Of a stretch of 64,000 bases of DNA, positions 49,403 through 58,536 are shown piece after piece. The stretch covers positions 62,001 through 126,000 of the forward strand of contig NZ_WXVV01000012.1 in NCBI RefSeq assembly GCF_013433315.1, read 5' to 3'. The translations under genes and the position numbers were made by a program. Numbering within the stretch: the stretch's first letter is position 1; every line of letters starts with the position of its first letter. A model generated the notes under the pieces. It was given only the letters and a program-made list of their open reading frames with translations, made no database searches and was not told the origin of the DNA. The stretch comes from Pseudomonas crudilactis (GTDB lineage: Bacteria > Pseudomonadota > Gammaproteobacteria > Pseudomonadales > Pseudomonadaceae).

Positions 49403-50890
49403 ATGAAGCCCGAGCACATGAAGCTGCTCCGGGATAAGCGTTGGCGGTTGAACAATCTTTACTTCATCACCGACAAGCAGGGCAAGAAAGTCCGCTTCCG
49501 GATGACGGACGAGCAGATTGAATACTTCGATGGGATGCATACCCGCAACATCATCCTGAAGGCTCGGCAGCTCGGCTTCACGACTGAGTGCTGCATCATC
49601 CAGCTGGACGCCGCACTGTTCGAGTCGGCGAAGTGCGCGCTGATCGCCCACACCCTGAACGACGCCAAGCGCCTGTTCCGGGAGAAGGTCAAATATGCCT
49701 ACGACAACCTGCCTAAAGAGATACGCGCCGCCAATCCTGCTTCTAACGATGCTGCTGGTGAGCTTGTGTTCAGCAAAGGCGGATCGCTCTACGTGTCCAC
49801 GTCCTTCCGGGGCGGGACTCTACGGTATCTGCACGTATCCGAGTTCGGGAAGATCTGCGCCAAGTTTCCCCACAAGGCCAGAGAGATCGTCACCGGCGCC
49901 TTCGAGGCTGTCGCCACCGATTGCTTCGTCACGATTGAATCGACGGCAGAGGGCCGGGCGGGCTACTTCTTCGACTACTCACAGAGCGCCGAGAAGCAAC
50001 TGCTGTCCGGTACGCCGCTCGGCAAGCTGGACTGGAAGTTTTTCTTCTTCAGCTGGTGGAAGAACAAGGCCTACTGGCTCGATCCGACTGAGGCGGTCAT
50101 CCCGCAGCGCCTGACCGACTACTTCAACGAGTTGTTCGCGAAACACGGCATCGACACGAACCCGGGCCAGCGCGCCTGGTACGCCGCCAAGGAAAAGACC
50201 CTCGGCGACGACATGAAGCGGGAATACCCGTCGATCCCGGCCGAAGCCTTCCAGCAGTCGATTGAAGGCGCCTACTACGCCCAGCAGTTCACCAAGCTTT
50301 ACGCCGCTCAGCGCATCGGCACGCTGCCAGACAACAGCCACCTGCCGGTGATGACCTTCTGGGACATCGGCGTCGGCGACTCCACGGCCATCTGGTTCGT
50401 GCGTCAGGTCGGCGAGCAATACCACATCATCGATTACTACGAGAACTCCGGCGAAGGCCTGCGGCATTACATGAAGGTGCTTAAGGACAAGGGCTACACC
50501 TACTCCGAGCACTGGGGGCCGCACGACATCGACAACCGCGAGTTTGGCAGCGATGCCAAAACCCGCCGCGAGCTGGCCCGCGAGGGCTACGAGATCGACG
50601 GGCAGAAGTACAGCATGACGTTCCAGGTCGTTCCCAAGCTCGGTATCAACGACGGCATTGAGCAGGCTCGCGAGATCCTTCCCAAGTGCGCCTTCGACGA
50701 ATCCAAGTGCGAGGAGGGCATTGCGTGCCTTGAGAACTATCGCAAGGAGTGGGACGACAAGCGCGGCTGCTGGAAAGACAAACCGCTGCACGACTGGACG
50801 TCTCACGGCTCCGACGCCTTCCGGTACTTCGCTGTCTCCAAGAGCGCAAGGAAGCCGGTCAAATCAATCAAAATGGGATTCGCACGCTAA
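49403..50890 (+). CDS. Terminase large subunit
   Basis: This 495-residue packaging motor has an N-terminal ATPase with the variant Walker A KARQLGFTT (53-61) and Walker B YLHVSEFGK (Glu147). The C-terminal RNase H-like nuclease has metal Asp residues in FWDIGVGDSTAIWF and in HGSDAFRYFA. It translocates phage DNA into the capsid and cuts it. ATG 49403 is preferred to the frame start at 49379 because it follows the small subunit stop. It ends in a TAATG overlap with portal. Confidence 0.92.
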   Translation: MKPEHMKLLRDKRWRLNNLYFITDKQGKKVRFRMTDEQIEYFDGMHTRNIILKARQLGFTTECCIIQLDAALFESAKCALIAHTLNDAKRLFREKVKYAYDNLPKEIRAANPASNDAAGELVFSKGGSLYVSTSFRGGTLRYLHVSEFGKICAKFPHKAREIVTGAFEAVATDCFVTIESTAEGRAGYFFDYSQSAEKQLLSGTPLGKLDWKFFFFSWWKNKAYWLDPTEAVIPQRLTDYFNELFAKHGIDTNPGQRAWYAAKEKTLGDDMKREYPSIPAEAFQQSIEGAYYAQQFTKLYAAQRIGTLPDNSHLPVMTFWDIGVGDSTAIWFVRQVGEQYHIIDYYENSGEGLRHYMKVLKDKGYTYSEHWGPHDIDNREFGSDAKTRRELAREGYEIDGQKYSMTFQVVPKLGINDGIEQAREILPKCAFDESKCEEGIACLENYRKEWDDKRGCWKDKPLHDWTSHGSDAFRYFAVSKSARKPVKSIKMGFAR

Positions 50891-52353
50891 TGGCAGACGT
50901 CACCTACACCCGCCCGGAATACGACGCGGCACAGTCCCGTTGGCGGCTGGTGCGCGACGTGTGCAAGGGTTCAGAGACTGTAAAGGCTCGCGGCGATGTG
51001 TATTTGCCGAAGCCCAACCATCACGACACCAGCCGGGAAAACGTCGAGCGGTACAAGTCCTACAAGCAGCGGGCCGTGTTTTACAACGCTACGGGGCGTA
51101 CGAAACACAGCTTGGTCGGCGCGGTGTTCCGCACTTGGCCAACCCTCACTGTCCCCGGCGCGCTCGATTACGTGTCTGCGGATATCGACGGGCAGGGCGT
51201 AAGCGTTTACCAGCAATCACAATCGGTCATTGGGCACCTGCTCGAAGTTGGTCGACACGGATTGCTGGTGGATTACGTCGCTGTGCAGGCGGGCACGGTG
51301 AGCAAAGCGGACGAGCAGGCCGGACGCGCTCGAGCGAGTGTTGCAAGCTACCCAGCTGAGTCGATCAGGAACTGGAAAACCCGCAAAGTTGGCGGTCAGC
51401 ACCTGCTGAGCTTGGTGGTGCTGCAGGAATCCGTGGATGTCGATACCGATGATGGCTTCGGTAGCGAAAAGATTACCCAATACCGAGTGCTTCGCCTGGA
51501 TGAAACCGGCGTATACACGCAGGAGGTGTGGGAAGAGGGTTCAAGCCAAACGGCTATGATTACCCCCCCTTTCACTCCACTGAACGGCGCCGGCCAGCCT
51601 TGGCGGATCATCCCGTTTCACTTTCTCGGCAGCGAGAACAACGACACCAGCATCGACGACGCGCCGCTATACGACATGGCTGTGCTGAACATCGGCCATT
51701 ACTGCAACAGTGCGGACTATGAGGATTCGGTATGGTTTTCCGGCCAGCCGCAGTTCTGGATCTCGGGGCTGGACGAAGCCTGGCGCGATCACCTTGAGGA
51801 GAACGGCATTTATGTCGGCTCCAGGGCGCCGCTTACATTGCCGGCCAATGGGTCGTGCGGCTTTGCTCAGCCTGAGCCGAACACGCTTGTGAAAGAGGCG
51901 ATGGACGCCAAGAAACAGGACATGGTGTCCCTCGGTGCCCGGCTGATTGAGCGTGGAAGTGCGGTGAAGACGGCAACCCAGGCCGACAACGACAGCGCAG
52001 CAGAACACAGCGTTCTCTCGCTGGTGGTCAGCAACGTCAGCGAGGCTTACAGCCAGTGCCTGACATGGATGGCTGAGTTCGTGAATGCCACCGGTGAGGT
52101 GGTCTACAAACTCAATCAGGACTTCAGCCAGATCACTCTGGACGCGACGATCCTGGCAGCACTGTTCAACGCAGTGCAAGGCGGCAAGCTACCTGAAGGC
52201 GACTTCTGGCAGTACCTGCGTGATCGAGGCGTGATCAACCCAGAGAAAACGGATGATGAAATTCGGGGTGAACTCGAAGCGCAAAGCACCGGGCCGGATC
52301 TGGATGACGACGACGAGGCAAACCTAAATGGCGGCAAACCAAGCGATCCTTGA
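50890..52353 (+). CDS. Portal protein (DUF4055)
   Basis: This 487-residue protein is recognised as a DUF4055 portal by SRENVERYKSYKQRAVFYNATGRTKHSLVGAVFRTWPTL and by SQSVIGHLLEVGRHGLLVDY, then GLDEAWRDHLEENGIYVGSRAPLTLP. The dodecameric portal is the DNA channel at one vertex and docks terminase. Its 3' end overlaps the MuF-like gene by 26 bp. Confidence 0.9.
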   Translation: MADVTYTRPEYDAAQSRWRLVRDVCKGSETVKARGDVYLPKPNHHDTSRENVERYKSYKQRAVFYNATGRTKHSLVGAVFRTWPTLTVPGALDYVSADIDGQGVSVYQQSQSVIGHLLEVGRHGLLVDYVAVQAGTVSKADEQAGRARASVASYPAESIRNWKTRKVGGQHLLSLVVLQESVDVDTDDGFGSEKITQYRVLRLDETGVYTQEVWEEGSSQTAMITPPFTPLNGAGQPWRIIPFHFLGSENNDTSIDDAPLYDMAVLNIGHYCNSADYEDSVWFSGQPQFWISGLDEAWRDHLEENGIYVGSRAPLTLPANGSCGFAQPEPNTLVKEAMDAKKQDMVSLGARLIERGSAVKTATQADNDSAAEHSVLSLVVSNVSEAYSQCLTWMAEFVNATGEVVYKLNQDFSQITLDATILAALFNAVQGGKLPEGDFWQYLRDRGVINPEKTDDEIRGELEAQSTGPDLDDDDEANLNGGKPSDP

Positions 52354-53422
52354 TGCCACGATTCGGCACGCCGTCTTCCTTGAGCAACTGAAGTCGGGGG
52401 AGGTGGCGAAGTTCGCGCCATTCCTCAAGGAGATCGACCGCTCGATCCGTGAACGGCTGACCCGGGCGGATCTGACGGATTACACCGTCGCCCGCCTGGA
52501 GCGGCTGCTGAGCGAAGTCGATAGCCTGCTGCTGGGCATCTTCGATCGGTACAGCGAAAAGCTGAGCCTCGACCTGGTCGATATCGCCAACTACGAGGCC
52601 GAATTTGAAGCAACCAGCCTGACCCGGGCGGCACCGGTCGGAGTCTCGTTCGATGCGGCGGTGCCTGGTGCGGCGGCAATCAGGGCAGCAATCCTGACAA
52701 ATCCACTCAGCGTGCGCGGCGCGGACGGCGGCAAGCTGCTCAAGTCGTTCATTGATGGCTTCACCGCTACCGAGCGGCAACGCCTCACTGGCGCGATTCG
52801 GCAGGGCTTCTTCGAAGGCCAAACCAACTTCCAGATCATCAAGAATATTCGTGGGACCAAGGCGCTCAAGTACAACGACGGCATCCTGGCCACGACCAAT
52901 CGAAATGCCGGTGCGATCGTGCGGACGGCAGTGCAGCACGTCGCCACCCAGGCGCGCATGGAGACGCTGAAAGCGAACTCTGATGTCGTGCCGTCGGTGG
53001 AGTGGGTCAGCACACTGGATTCGAAGACGACCAGCCAGTGCCGGACGCTCGACAAGCGCCGTTTCAAGCTGACCGAAGGGCCGCGGCCGCCGATCCACAT
53101 CAATTGCCGTTCGACGGTGGTAGCGGTGACTCGCTTCAGCGCGCTGTTCGCCGAGGGAGCCACTCGGGCATCCGTCGGCGATAGCGGCGCGCAACAGGTT
53201 AGAGCAGACCTCAGCTACTACGACTGGCTTAAGCAACAACCAGCAGCGTTTCAGGACAAGGCTATCGGCCCGGTTCGGGCGAAGTTGTTTCGCGAAGGTG
53301 GTTTGAGCGTAGAGCGTTTTGCCGAACTGCAGCTTGATCGAAACTTTGCACCGCTGTCGCTTGTGCAGATGAAGGCGCTTGAGCCTCTAGCATTCGAACG
53401 TGCGGGTTTGATAGGGTCATAA
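52328..53422 (+). CDS. MuF/gp7-like minor head protein
   Basis: This 364-residue protein has a helical N-terminal half. The C-terminal MuF domain carries RTAVQHVATQARMETLKANS, VEWVSTLDSKTTSQCRTLDKRRF and PPIHINCRSTVVAV. Such proteins sit inside the procapsid next to the portal and may be ejected with DNA. It follows the portal gene, as in SPP1- and Mu-like head modules. No toxin or enzymatic extension is visible at the C terminus. Confidence 0.88.
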   Translation: MAANQAILDATIRHAVFLEQLKSGEVAKFAPFLKEIDRSIRERLTRADLTDYTVARLERLLSEVDSLLLGIFDRYSEKLSLDLVDIANYEAEFEATSLTRAAPVGVSFDAAVPGAAAIRAAILTNPLSVRGADGGKLLKSFIDGFTATERQRLTGAIRQGFFEGQTNFQIIKNIRGTKALKYNDGILATTNRNAGAIVRTAVQHVATQARMETLKANSDVVPSVEWVSTLDSKTTSQCRTLDKRRFKLTEGPRPPIHINCRSTVVAVTRFSALFAEGATRASVGDSGAQQVRADLSYYDWLKQQPAAFQDKAIGPVRAKLFREGGLSVERFAELQLDRNFAPLSLVQMKALEPLAFERAGLIGS

Positions 53423-53437
53423 GATCTACCGTTCACT

Positions 53438-53770
53438 ATGAAGTCAATCATGATTTACAGCCTGAAAGTCTCCGAAAAATATGACGTTGGACTCTGTATT
53501 TACTATTTCGAGTGCGCAATTGACGCAAATAATTGTCCGGCAGCTTTAAATCAATTGGCAATGCTTAGCGGGATTGTTCAGAAAGCAATTGCCGCCGGAA
53601 GACTGGATAATGAGTCCAAGGAAATTATTTTATTTGTTGCCGCATTTCCTGATCTTCTTGACAAAGCCAAAAAGCTTGGGGAAGGGCTGGATGACTTGGT
53701 TATAAAGGCTGACGGACAGAAACCGTATGGGGCTCGTATTGCTGAAGTTATACGAATGACATACATCTAA
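53438..53770 (+). CDS. AT-rich accessory gene inside the head module
   Basis: This 110-residue, helical, neutral protein (YDVGLCIYYFECAIDANNCPAALNQLAML, KEIILFVAAFPDLLDKAKKLGEGL) has no recognised motif. The DNA is AT-rich with codon use unlike its neighbours. It lies between minor head and scaffold genes, has a weak ribosome site and is followed by a strong terminator, the layout of a moron. Start at 53438; 53450 is an alternative. Confidence 0.58.
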   Translation: MKSIMIYSLKVSEKYDVGLCIYYFECAIDANNCPAALNQLAMLSGIVQKAIAAGRLDNESKEIILFVAAFPDLLDKAKKLGEGLDDLVIKADGQKPYGARIAEVIRMTYI

Positions 53771-53790
53771 TAACAGATGAAAAAGACAGA

Positions 53791-53813
53791 CCCGCTTCGG
53801 CGGGTTTTTTTAT
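53791..53813 (+). terminator. Terminator within the head gene cluster
   Basis: ACCCGC-TTCG-GCGGGT with a UUCG-type tetraloop, followed by seven T residues. It would stop transcription between the accessory gene and the scaffold gene unless antitermination is active. Confidence 0.88.
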
Positions 53814-53856
53814 GCCCGCAGGCAGGGCCTGCACCTAAGTCTCTGGGAGACAACCA

Positions 53857-54564
53857 ATGCTGAAATTCCAACTGGATACCCTAGAAGGGGTAGATGAAGC
53901 CGTGCGCGCTCTTTACACCGAGAAGGACGGCAAGTTCGTACTCGGCATTGAAGGTCTGCCGCAGCAAGAAGATGTGTCGGGCCTGAAGGCCAAAAACGCA
54001 GAACTGCTGGCTGAAAAGAAAGAGATTGAACGGAAGGCACGCGAGGCCGAAGACACCGCACGCCAAGAGCGCGAAGAGGCCGCTCGCAAGTCCGGCAACG
54101 TCGAAGAGCTCGAACGGTCCTGGACTGAAAAATTCAACCGCCGCGAAGCTGAGCTAAACGGCATGCTGGAACAGGAGCGTGGAACGCTGAGCGGGCAGAT
54201 CCGGGATCTGACTGTTGGCCGTACCGCTACTGATATCGCGTCTGCACTGGCAGTGCAAGGCAGCGCAAAAGCCCTGTTGCCGCACATCGAACGCCGTCTG
54301 AGCGTTGAGCAGCGCGACGGGAAGCCTGTTGTGGTCGTCCTCGACGCACAGGGCAAGCTCTCAGCGGCAACGCTGGATGAGCTGAAAGCAGAAATCGCGA
54401 ATGACGCGGCGTTCGCGCCGCTGATCGCGGGCAGTAAGGCATCGGGCGGCGGGGCCGGCGGTGCAGGTGGTGGGGGCGGGGCCCCGAAAGGAAAAATCGG
54501 CGGTACCAAAGAGGAACGCACGGCTGCAATCGCAAGCCGGTTCCCAGATCTCCCTCAATCGTAA
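53857..54564 (+). CDS. Capsid scaffolding protein
   Basis: This 235-residue protein has a short folded N terminus (MLKFQLDTLEGVDEAVRALY), a long coiled coil (GLKAKNAELLAEKKEIERKAREAEDTARQEREEAARK) and a Gly-rich hinge (SGGGAGGAGGGGG) before a basic C terminus that would contact capsid. These are standard scaffold features, and it precedes the major capsid gene directly. Confidence 0.82.
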   Translation: MLKFQLDTLEGVDEAVRALYTEKDGKFVLGIEGLPQQEDVSGLKAKNAELLAEKKEIERKAREAEDTARQEREEAARKSGNVEELERSWTEKFNRREAELNGMLEQERGTLSGQIRDLTVGRTATDIASALAVQGSAKALLPHIERRLSVEQRDGKPVVVVLDAQGKLSAATLDELKAEIANDAAFAPLIAGSKASGGGAGGAGGGGGAPKGKIGGTKEERTAAIASRFPDLPQS

Positions 54565-54575
54565 GGAAATAACTC

Positions 54576-55544
54576 ATGTCCCTGTCGCAAATGCAGGTTT
54601 TCAACGAATACATCATGCCGGCGACTCTCGAGACGCTGGATCAATATCTCGCCGCGTTCAACGCTGCGAGCCGGGGCGCTATTGTGCTGTCCCCGGACGG
54701 CTTCACTGGTGACTTCCTCCAAGAGTCGTTTTTCCAGACTCTTGCTGCTGCCCAGCGCCGCGTAGACCGCTACAGCGCTAACGCCGCCGTTGCTGCCACC
54801 GACCTGACCGAGCTGAAGAACACTTCGGTGAAGGTCGCCGGCGGCTTCGGCCCGATTCGATATGAGCCATCGCAGATGACCTGGCTGGAGCGCCCAACCG
54901 CGCAAGGTATTGAAGTCGCGAGCCGCGCGTTCGCTGAAATCCTGCTGAAGGACCAGTTGAACACTGCGATCGCGGCACTGGTTGCAGCGATCACCGCCCA
55001 AGCCGCCGCAGTCAACGATGTGTCGGCGACCGCAGGCATCACCTACGCCGGCCTGAACAACGCTCATGCGAAGTTCGGTGACGCGAGTCAGAACTTGGTC
55101 ACCCAGGTGATGCAGGGCACCAGCTACCACAAGTTGGTCGGCCAGAACCTGGCGAACCAGCAGCAGCTGTTCCAGGCGGGCAACGTTCGCGTGGTGGACA
55201 TCCTCGGCAAGATCTCCGTTGTGACGGATGCCCCTGCGCTGATGCAGGCCGGCACCCCGAACAAGGAAATCATCCTCTCCTTGGTGCAAGGCGCTGCGCT
55301 GGTCCACGACGGCCGCGACATCATCAGCAACGTCCAGACCACCAACGGCAAGGAGCGCATCGAAACCACGCTCCAAACCGATTACACCTTCGGCTTGGGT
55401 CTGAAGGGTTACACCTGGGACACCACCACCGGCGGCAAGTCTCCGACCGACGCCGAGCTGGCGACCGGTACCAACTGGGACAAGACTGCTACCAGCATCA
55501 AGCACACCGCCGGTGTGGCTCTGATCGGTGATGCCTCCAAGTAA
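54576..55544 (+). CDS. Major capsid protein
   Basis: This 322-residue protein begins MSLSQMQVFNEYIMPATLETL, with an extended arm, then FAEILLKDQLNTAIAALVAAI and a C-terminal beta-rich domain (QTDYTFGLGLKGYTWDTT). Size, position behind scaffold and the sequence type of this arm identify the coat protein of an HK97-fold siphophage. It would be the most abundant late product. A hairpin follows. Confidence 0.86.
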   Translation: MSLSQMQVFNEYIMPATLETLDQYLAAFNAASRGAIVLSPDGFTGDFLQESFFQTLAAAQRRVDRYSANAAVAATDLTELKNTSVKVAGGFGPIRYEPSQMTWLERPTAQGIEVASRAFAEILLKDQLNTAIAALVAAITAQAAAVNDVSATAGITYAGLNNAHAKFGDASQNLVTQVMQGTSYHKLVGQNLANQQQLFQAGNVRVVDILGKISVVTDAPALMQAGTPNKEIILSLVQGAALVHDGRDIISNVQTTNGKERIETTLQTDYTFGLGLKGYTWDTTTGGKSPTDAELATGTNWDKTATSIKHTAGVALIGDASK

Positions 55545-55557
55545 CCCCTGAATGTTG

Positions 55558-55578
55558 AGCCGGGCGGTGTGCCCGGCT
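55558..55578 (+). terminator. Hairpin after the major capsid gene
   Basis: AGCCGGGC (55558-55565) and GCCCGGCT (55571-55578) with loop GGTGT, no T tract. Probably an mRNA-stabilising hairpin or partial terminator that keeps capsid mRNA in excess. Confidence 0.5.
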
Positions 55579-55594
55579 TGACGAGGTAATGATC

Positions 55595-56179
55595 ATGAGC
55601 AACAAAAACATCTGGTACTTGCCCGGTCCATTCCATCAGTACCAGGAAGATGTGAAGGCGCTGGCCAAGCAAAACGGCCTGCGCATTGTTGACGCGAACG
55701 CCACTGAAAGCCGTGACGACGAGGCTGAGGATGTGCCAGAAGTGACGGTGCGACAGGTTGATTCGGCATCGGTGCTATTGATCGCCGATAGCGGTGATTT
55801 TGACGGCGCTGCGTTGCAAGAGCTGATTGGCAAGCTGAATGCGGAGCGCGACGGCATCGTGTTGCTGATCGAAGCCGCCGAAGGTCTGACTGAACTGGAA
55901 CACCCTGGCGCCGGCGAGCTGCCTATCCGCCTGTTCCATGCACTCAAGGCCATTCACGAAGGTGTCGTCACCATCGAGGGCGAACGCGATGGTCTGGCGG
56001 GCGAGGTTGATTTGCTCCGCGCTGAAGTCGAACGCCTCAAGGCGACAGCGGAGCCGGTCGACAATGCTGAAAAGATCGCGAACCTCAAAGCGCAACTCGA
56101 CGCTGCCAACGTGACGTATCGGGCAAATGCTTCGGTAGAATCGCTGGAAAAGGCAGTAGCTGATCTGCAGCAGGCGTAA
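55595..56179 (+). CDS. Head-module protein with C-terminal coiled coil
   Basis: This 194-residue protein starts at ATG 55595 with GAGG eight bases ahead. N-terminal 130 residues are alpha/beta (IWYLPGPFHQYQEDVKALAKQNG, LQELIGKLNAERDGIVLLIEAA). The rest is a coiled coil (GLAGEVDLLRAEVERLKATAEP). Its location directly after capsid suggests a head decoration or head-fibre base, but the family is not recognised. Confidence 0.62.
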   Translation: MSNKNIWYLPGPFHQYQEDVKALAKQNGLRIVDANATESRDDEAEDVPEVTVRQVDSASVLLIADSGDFDGAALQELIGKLNAERDGIVLLIEAAEGLTELEHPGAGELPIRLFHALKAIHEGVVTIEGERDGLAGEVDLLRAEVERLKATAEPVDNAEKIANLKAQLDAANVTYRANASVESLEKAVADLQQA

Positions 56180-56236
56180 CAGTCCGGGTGCCCGGTGACG
56201 TGGCATCCGATCCAAAACATCACAGCGAGCTGATTC

Positions 56237-56740
56237 ATGACTCTCATCATTGAGGACGGTACCAGTAAGCCTGACGCCGAAAGCTACGCATCCGCCGAGG
56301 ACTTGGCCATGTACGCCGTGAAGTTCGGCGTGGTCATCCCAGCAAATGTGCCAGCACAGGAAGCGCTGCTGCGCCGGGCCGCGCTGGCAATGGATGGCAT
56401 GACGTGGAAAGGGCGAAAGTCCAAAAGCGAACAGGCCCTGTCCTGGCCACGCCGCGGCGTTGAGTTGGACTACGAGATCAAGCCTGACAACTACCTGCCG
56501 GCGCGAATCCAGTACGGCCAGATGGCACTGGCTGCCGAGATCCACACCGACGACGTTGATCCGATCGAGAAGCGCAAAGGCGCGGTAACGCTTGAGCGTG
56601 TCGAGGGCGCGGTCACTCGCGAGTACGCGACGATCCCGAACACCAGTGGCCGACTGTTGCCGGCGGCGCCGGATCGACCGAGTGCAACACAGTTTGCTGA
56701 CTACCTAAAGAAGCGCGGTCTGTTCGCTGTTCGCGCTTGA
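56237..56740 (+). CDS. DnaT-like head-tail connector protein
   Basis: This 167-residue protein resembles the DnaT-like family found in phage head modules: PDAESYASAEDLAMYAVKFG, QEALLRRAALAMDGMTWKGRKSKSEQALSWPRRGV. Proteins in this position form the first ring below the portal, despite the DnaT-like label. It begins the connector gene series before the tail genes. Confidence 0.76.
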   Translation: MTLIIEDGTSKPDAESYASAEDLAMYAVKFGVVIPANVPAQEALLRRAALAMDGMTWKGRKSKSEQALSWPRRGVELDYEIKPDNYLPARIQYGQMALAAEIHTDDVDPIEKRKGAVTLERVEGAVTREYATIPNTSGRLLPAAPDRPSATQFADYLKKRGLFAVRA

Positions 56741-56811
56741 CAATTTTCCTCGTAATTACAAAATGAGCCCGGCATCCAGAGCTCTTCTGGTAATAACGAG
56801 GGAGACGTTTA

Positions 56812-57084
56812 ATGTTGAGACACCAGGAAGCAGTTGAATTTCTCGTCAGTTTACTGACAAAGCCGCATACAGATTTTCGGCAAAGAGAAGTTGCAATCGA
56901 AGGAAGGATTGTTGAAGACCATTTGGATGATTTTGAAAAGTGGTTCAAGACTCCTGATCTTGAGTACTCCGGGCTCGGGTATAGGACCGTGAACACTGGC
57001 GAAGCTCATCGAGAGAGAACGGTTCAATTTTTTATGTTTGCCCTAGGTCGTGAGTCGGAGCGTCTCAAGCTAGCCGCGAAATAG
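56812..57084 (+). CDS. AT-rich accessory gene inside the connector module
   Basis: This 90-residue helical protein (EAVEFLVSLLTKPHTDFRQREVAIEGRIVEDHLDDFEKWF) has GAGGGAGACG upstream. Composition is more AT-rich than its neighbours. Upstream, TTGACA (56737) and CAAAAT (56759) with 16-bp spacing suggest its own promoter. Function unknown; a second moron candidate. Confidence 0.55.
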   Translation: MLRHQEAVEFLVSLLTKPHTDFRQREVAIEGRIVEDHLDDFEKWFKTPDLEYSGLGYRTVNTGEAHRERTVQFFMFALGRESERLKLAAK

Positions 57085-57110
57085 AGCATTATTTTAATTT
57101 TGGAGCCCTC

Positions 57111-57479
57111 ATGGCCTTTTACGACGAAATGGCCGTGATGGCTCTGGAGATGATCACAGAGTTCGGCCAGCCCGTGACCATTAGCAAGGCGGAGCCGGGC
57201 GAGTATGACCCCGATATCGGCGGCGCAGCGCCTGACACACCCATCGAGCAAACCGCCCTGGGCATCCTGCTCGACTTCACCGGTATCGAATTCCAGAACA
57301 ACAGCCTCATCAAGCAGGGCGACAAGAAACTGAAGATCGCCGCGCAGGGGCTGGAGTGGGTTCCGGATCTGCTGAACAAGGTGATCATTCAGGGGCGCAC
57401 CTGGTCAATTGTGCCGCCGTTGAAAGAAGTGAATCCCGCCGGGACAGCGATCCTTTACGAGCTCCAGGTGAGGGCATGA
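57111..57479 (+). CDS. Head closure/minor head protein
   Basis: This 122-residue beta-rich protein (PVTISKAEPGEYDPDIGG, ALGILLDFTGIEFQNNSLIKQGDKKLKIAAQG, GRTWSIVPPLKEVNPAGTAILYELQVRA) has the layout of head closure proteins that seal the connector after packaging. ATGA overlap with the next gene. Assigned by fold pattern and synteny. Confidence 0.66.
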   Translation: MAFYDEMAVMALEMITEFGQPVTISKAEPGEYDPDIGGAAPDTPIEQTALGILLDFTGIEFQNNSLIKQGDKKLKIAAQGLEWVPDLLNKVIIQGRTWSIVPPLKEVNPAGTAILYELQVRA

Positions 57480-58072
57480 GCCGCGCAGGCGCTGGTCAAT
57501 CCGGCAGCTTCGCTCTGAGCCTTGCCGAGTTTGCCGCGCAGACAAGCGAAGCCATCGACGCCAGTGTGCGCGAGATCATCATCGAGGTCGGCAGCAGCCT
57601 GATCCGCATGTCTCCAGTGGGCAACCCGGAGATCTGGGCGCAGAACGCTGTCGCAGCCCAGTACAATAAGGCTGTAGACGACCACAATAGCGCTTTGCGC
57701 AGTGACCCGGCCAACCTCACGAAGGGCGGCAGACTGAAGAAGGGCCGCAAGCTCAACGACGGCATGGACATCAAGGCGCCCGAAGGCTACGTCGGCGGCC
57801 GGTTCCGCGCGAACTGGCATATTTCCCTCGGTGTGGTCGAAAGCGTCACCTTCGACGAGGTTGACCCGAGCGGCGCCGAGACTACCGCCGCGCTGGTTGC
57901 CGCGATGAGCGACTTCACTGCCGGCCAGATGGCATACATCATCAACAACTTGCCCTATGCGATCCCGCTTGAGTTCGGCCATTCCACCCAGGCACCCGGC
58001 GGCATGGTTCGGGTAACCGTGGCTCGCTTCCAGCAGATCGTGCAGGAGGCCATCAGGAATAATCAGGTATGA
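57476..58072 (+). CDS. HK97 gp10-like tail completion protein
   Basis: This 198-residue protein has the gp10 pattern: IDASVREIIIEVGSSLIRMSPVGNP, GRFRANWHISLG (the typical FRxNW motif), YIINNLPYAIPLEFGHSTQAPGGMVRV with the conserved YA-LE-G-S-QAP-GM signature. It joins finished tails to heads. Four-base overlaps link it to both neighbours. Confidence 0.85.
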   Translation: MSRAGAGQSGSFALSLAEFAAQTSEAIDASVREIIIEVGSSLIRMSPVGNPEIWAQNAVAAQYNKAVDDHNSALRSDPANLTKGGRLKKGRKLNDGMDIKAPEGYVGGRFRANWHISLGVVESVTFDEVDPSGAETTAALVAAMSDFTAGQMAYIINNLPYAIPLEFGHSTQAPGGMVRVTVARFQQIVQEAIRNNQV

Positions 58073-58497
58073 GTCACGCACGCGCCCGTCAGGCCATCGA
58101 AACGAAGCTGGCCGCATGGTCGGCTGCGCGTCCAGTACGAGTGGTCTACTCAAATCAGCCTTTCACGCCAAATCCATCTGAAACCTATCTGCGGGCCTTC
58201 CAGCTACCAGCCAGCACCACTTGCCGTTATCTCGGCGGGGACGCCTACGAGTACGCCGGCGTCTATCAGATCAGCATTGTTTGTCCGTCTGCCCAGGCCA
58301 TGGCCACCGCAGAGACGCTTGTTGAAGAGCTGACACGACTCTTTCGCGTAGACACGCCACTGGCCCGCAACGGGTTCGATGGCCTCATCACGGAACCAGT
58401 AGATCAGGGGCCAACCATCACAGAGTCGGCGACCTATACGGTCCCGACCAGCTTCACCTATGCAGGTGTCGCAGACCAACCGCCCGCTGGGGCATAA
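58069..58497 (+). CDS. Tail terminator protein (DUF4128)
   Basis: This 142-residue protein fits DUF4128 tail terminators: RQAIETKLAAWSAARPVRVVYSNQPFTPNPSETYLRAF, YEYAGVYQISIVCPS, LVEELTRLFR. The ring of this protein stops tail-tube growth and forms the tail's upper end. It is followed by a small CCGCC/GGCGG hairpin and the tube gene. Confidence 0.82.
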   Translation: MSHARARQAIETKLAAWSAARPVRVVYSNQPFTPNPSETYLRAFQLPASTTCRYLGGDAYEYAGVYQISIVCPSAQAMATAETLVEELTRLFRVDTPLARNGFDGLITEPVDQGPTITESATYTVPTSFTYAGVADQPPAGA

Positions 58498-58536
58498 CCT
58501 ACCGCCGTCAGGCGGGCACTCAAGAGGAAACACACC

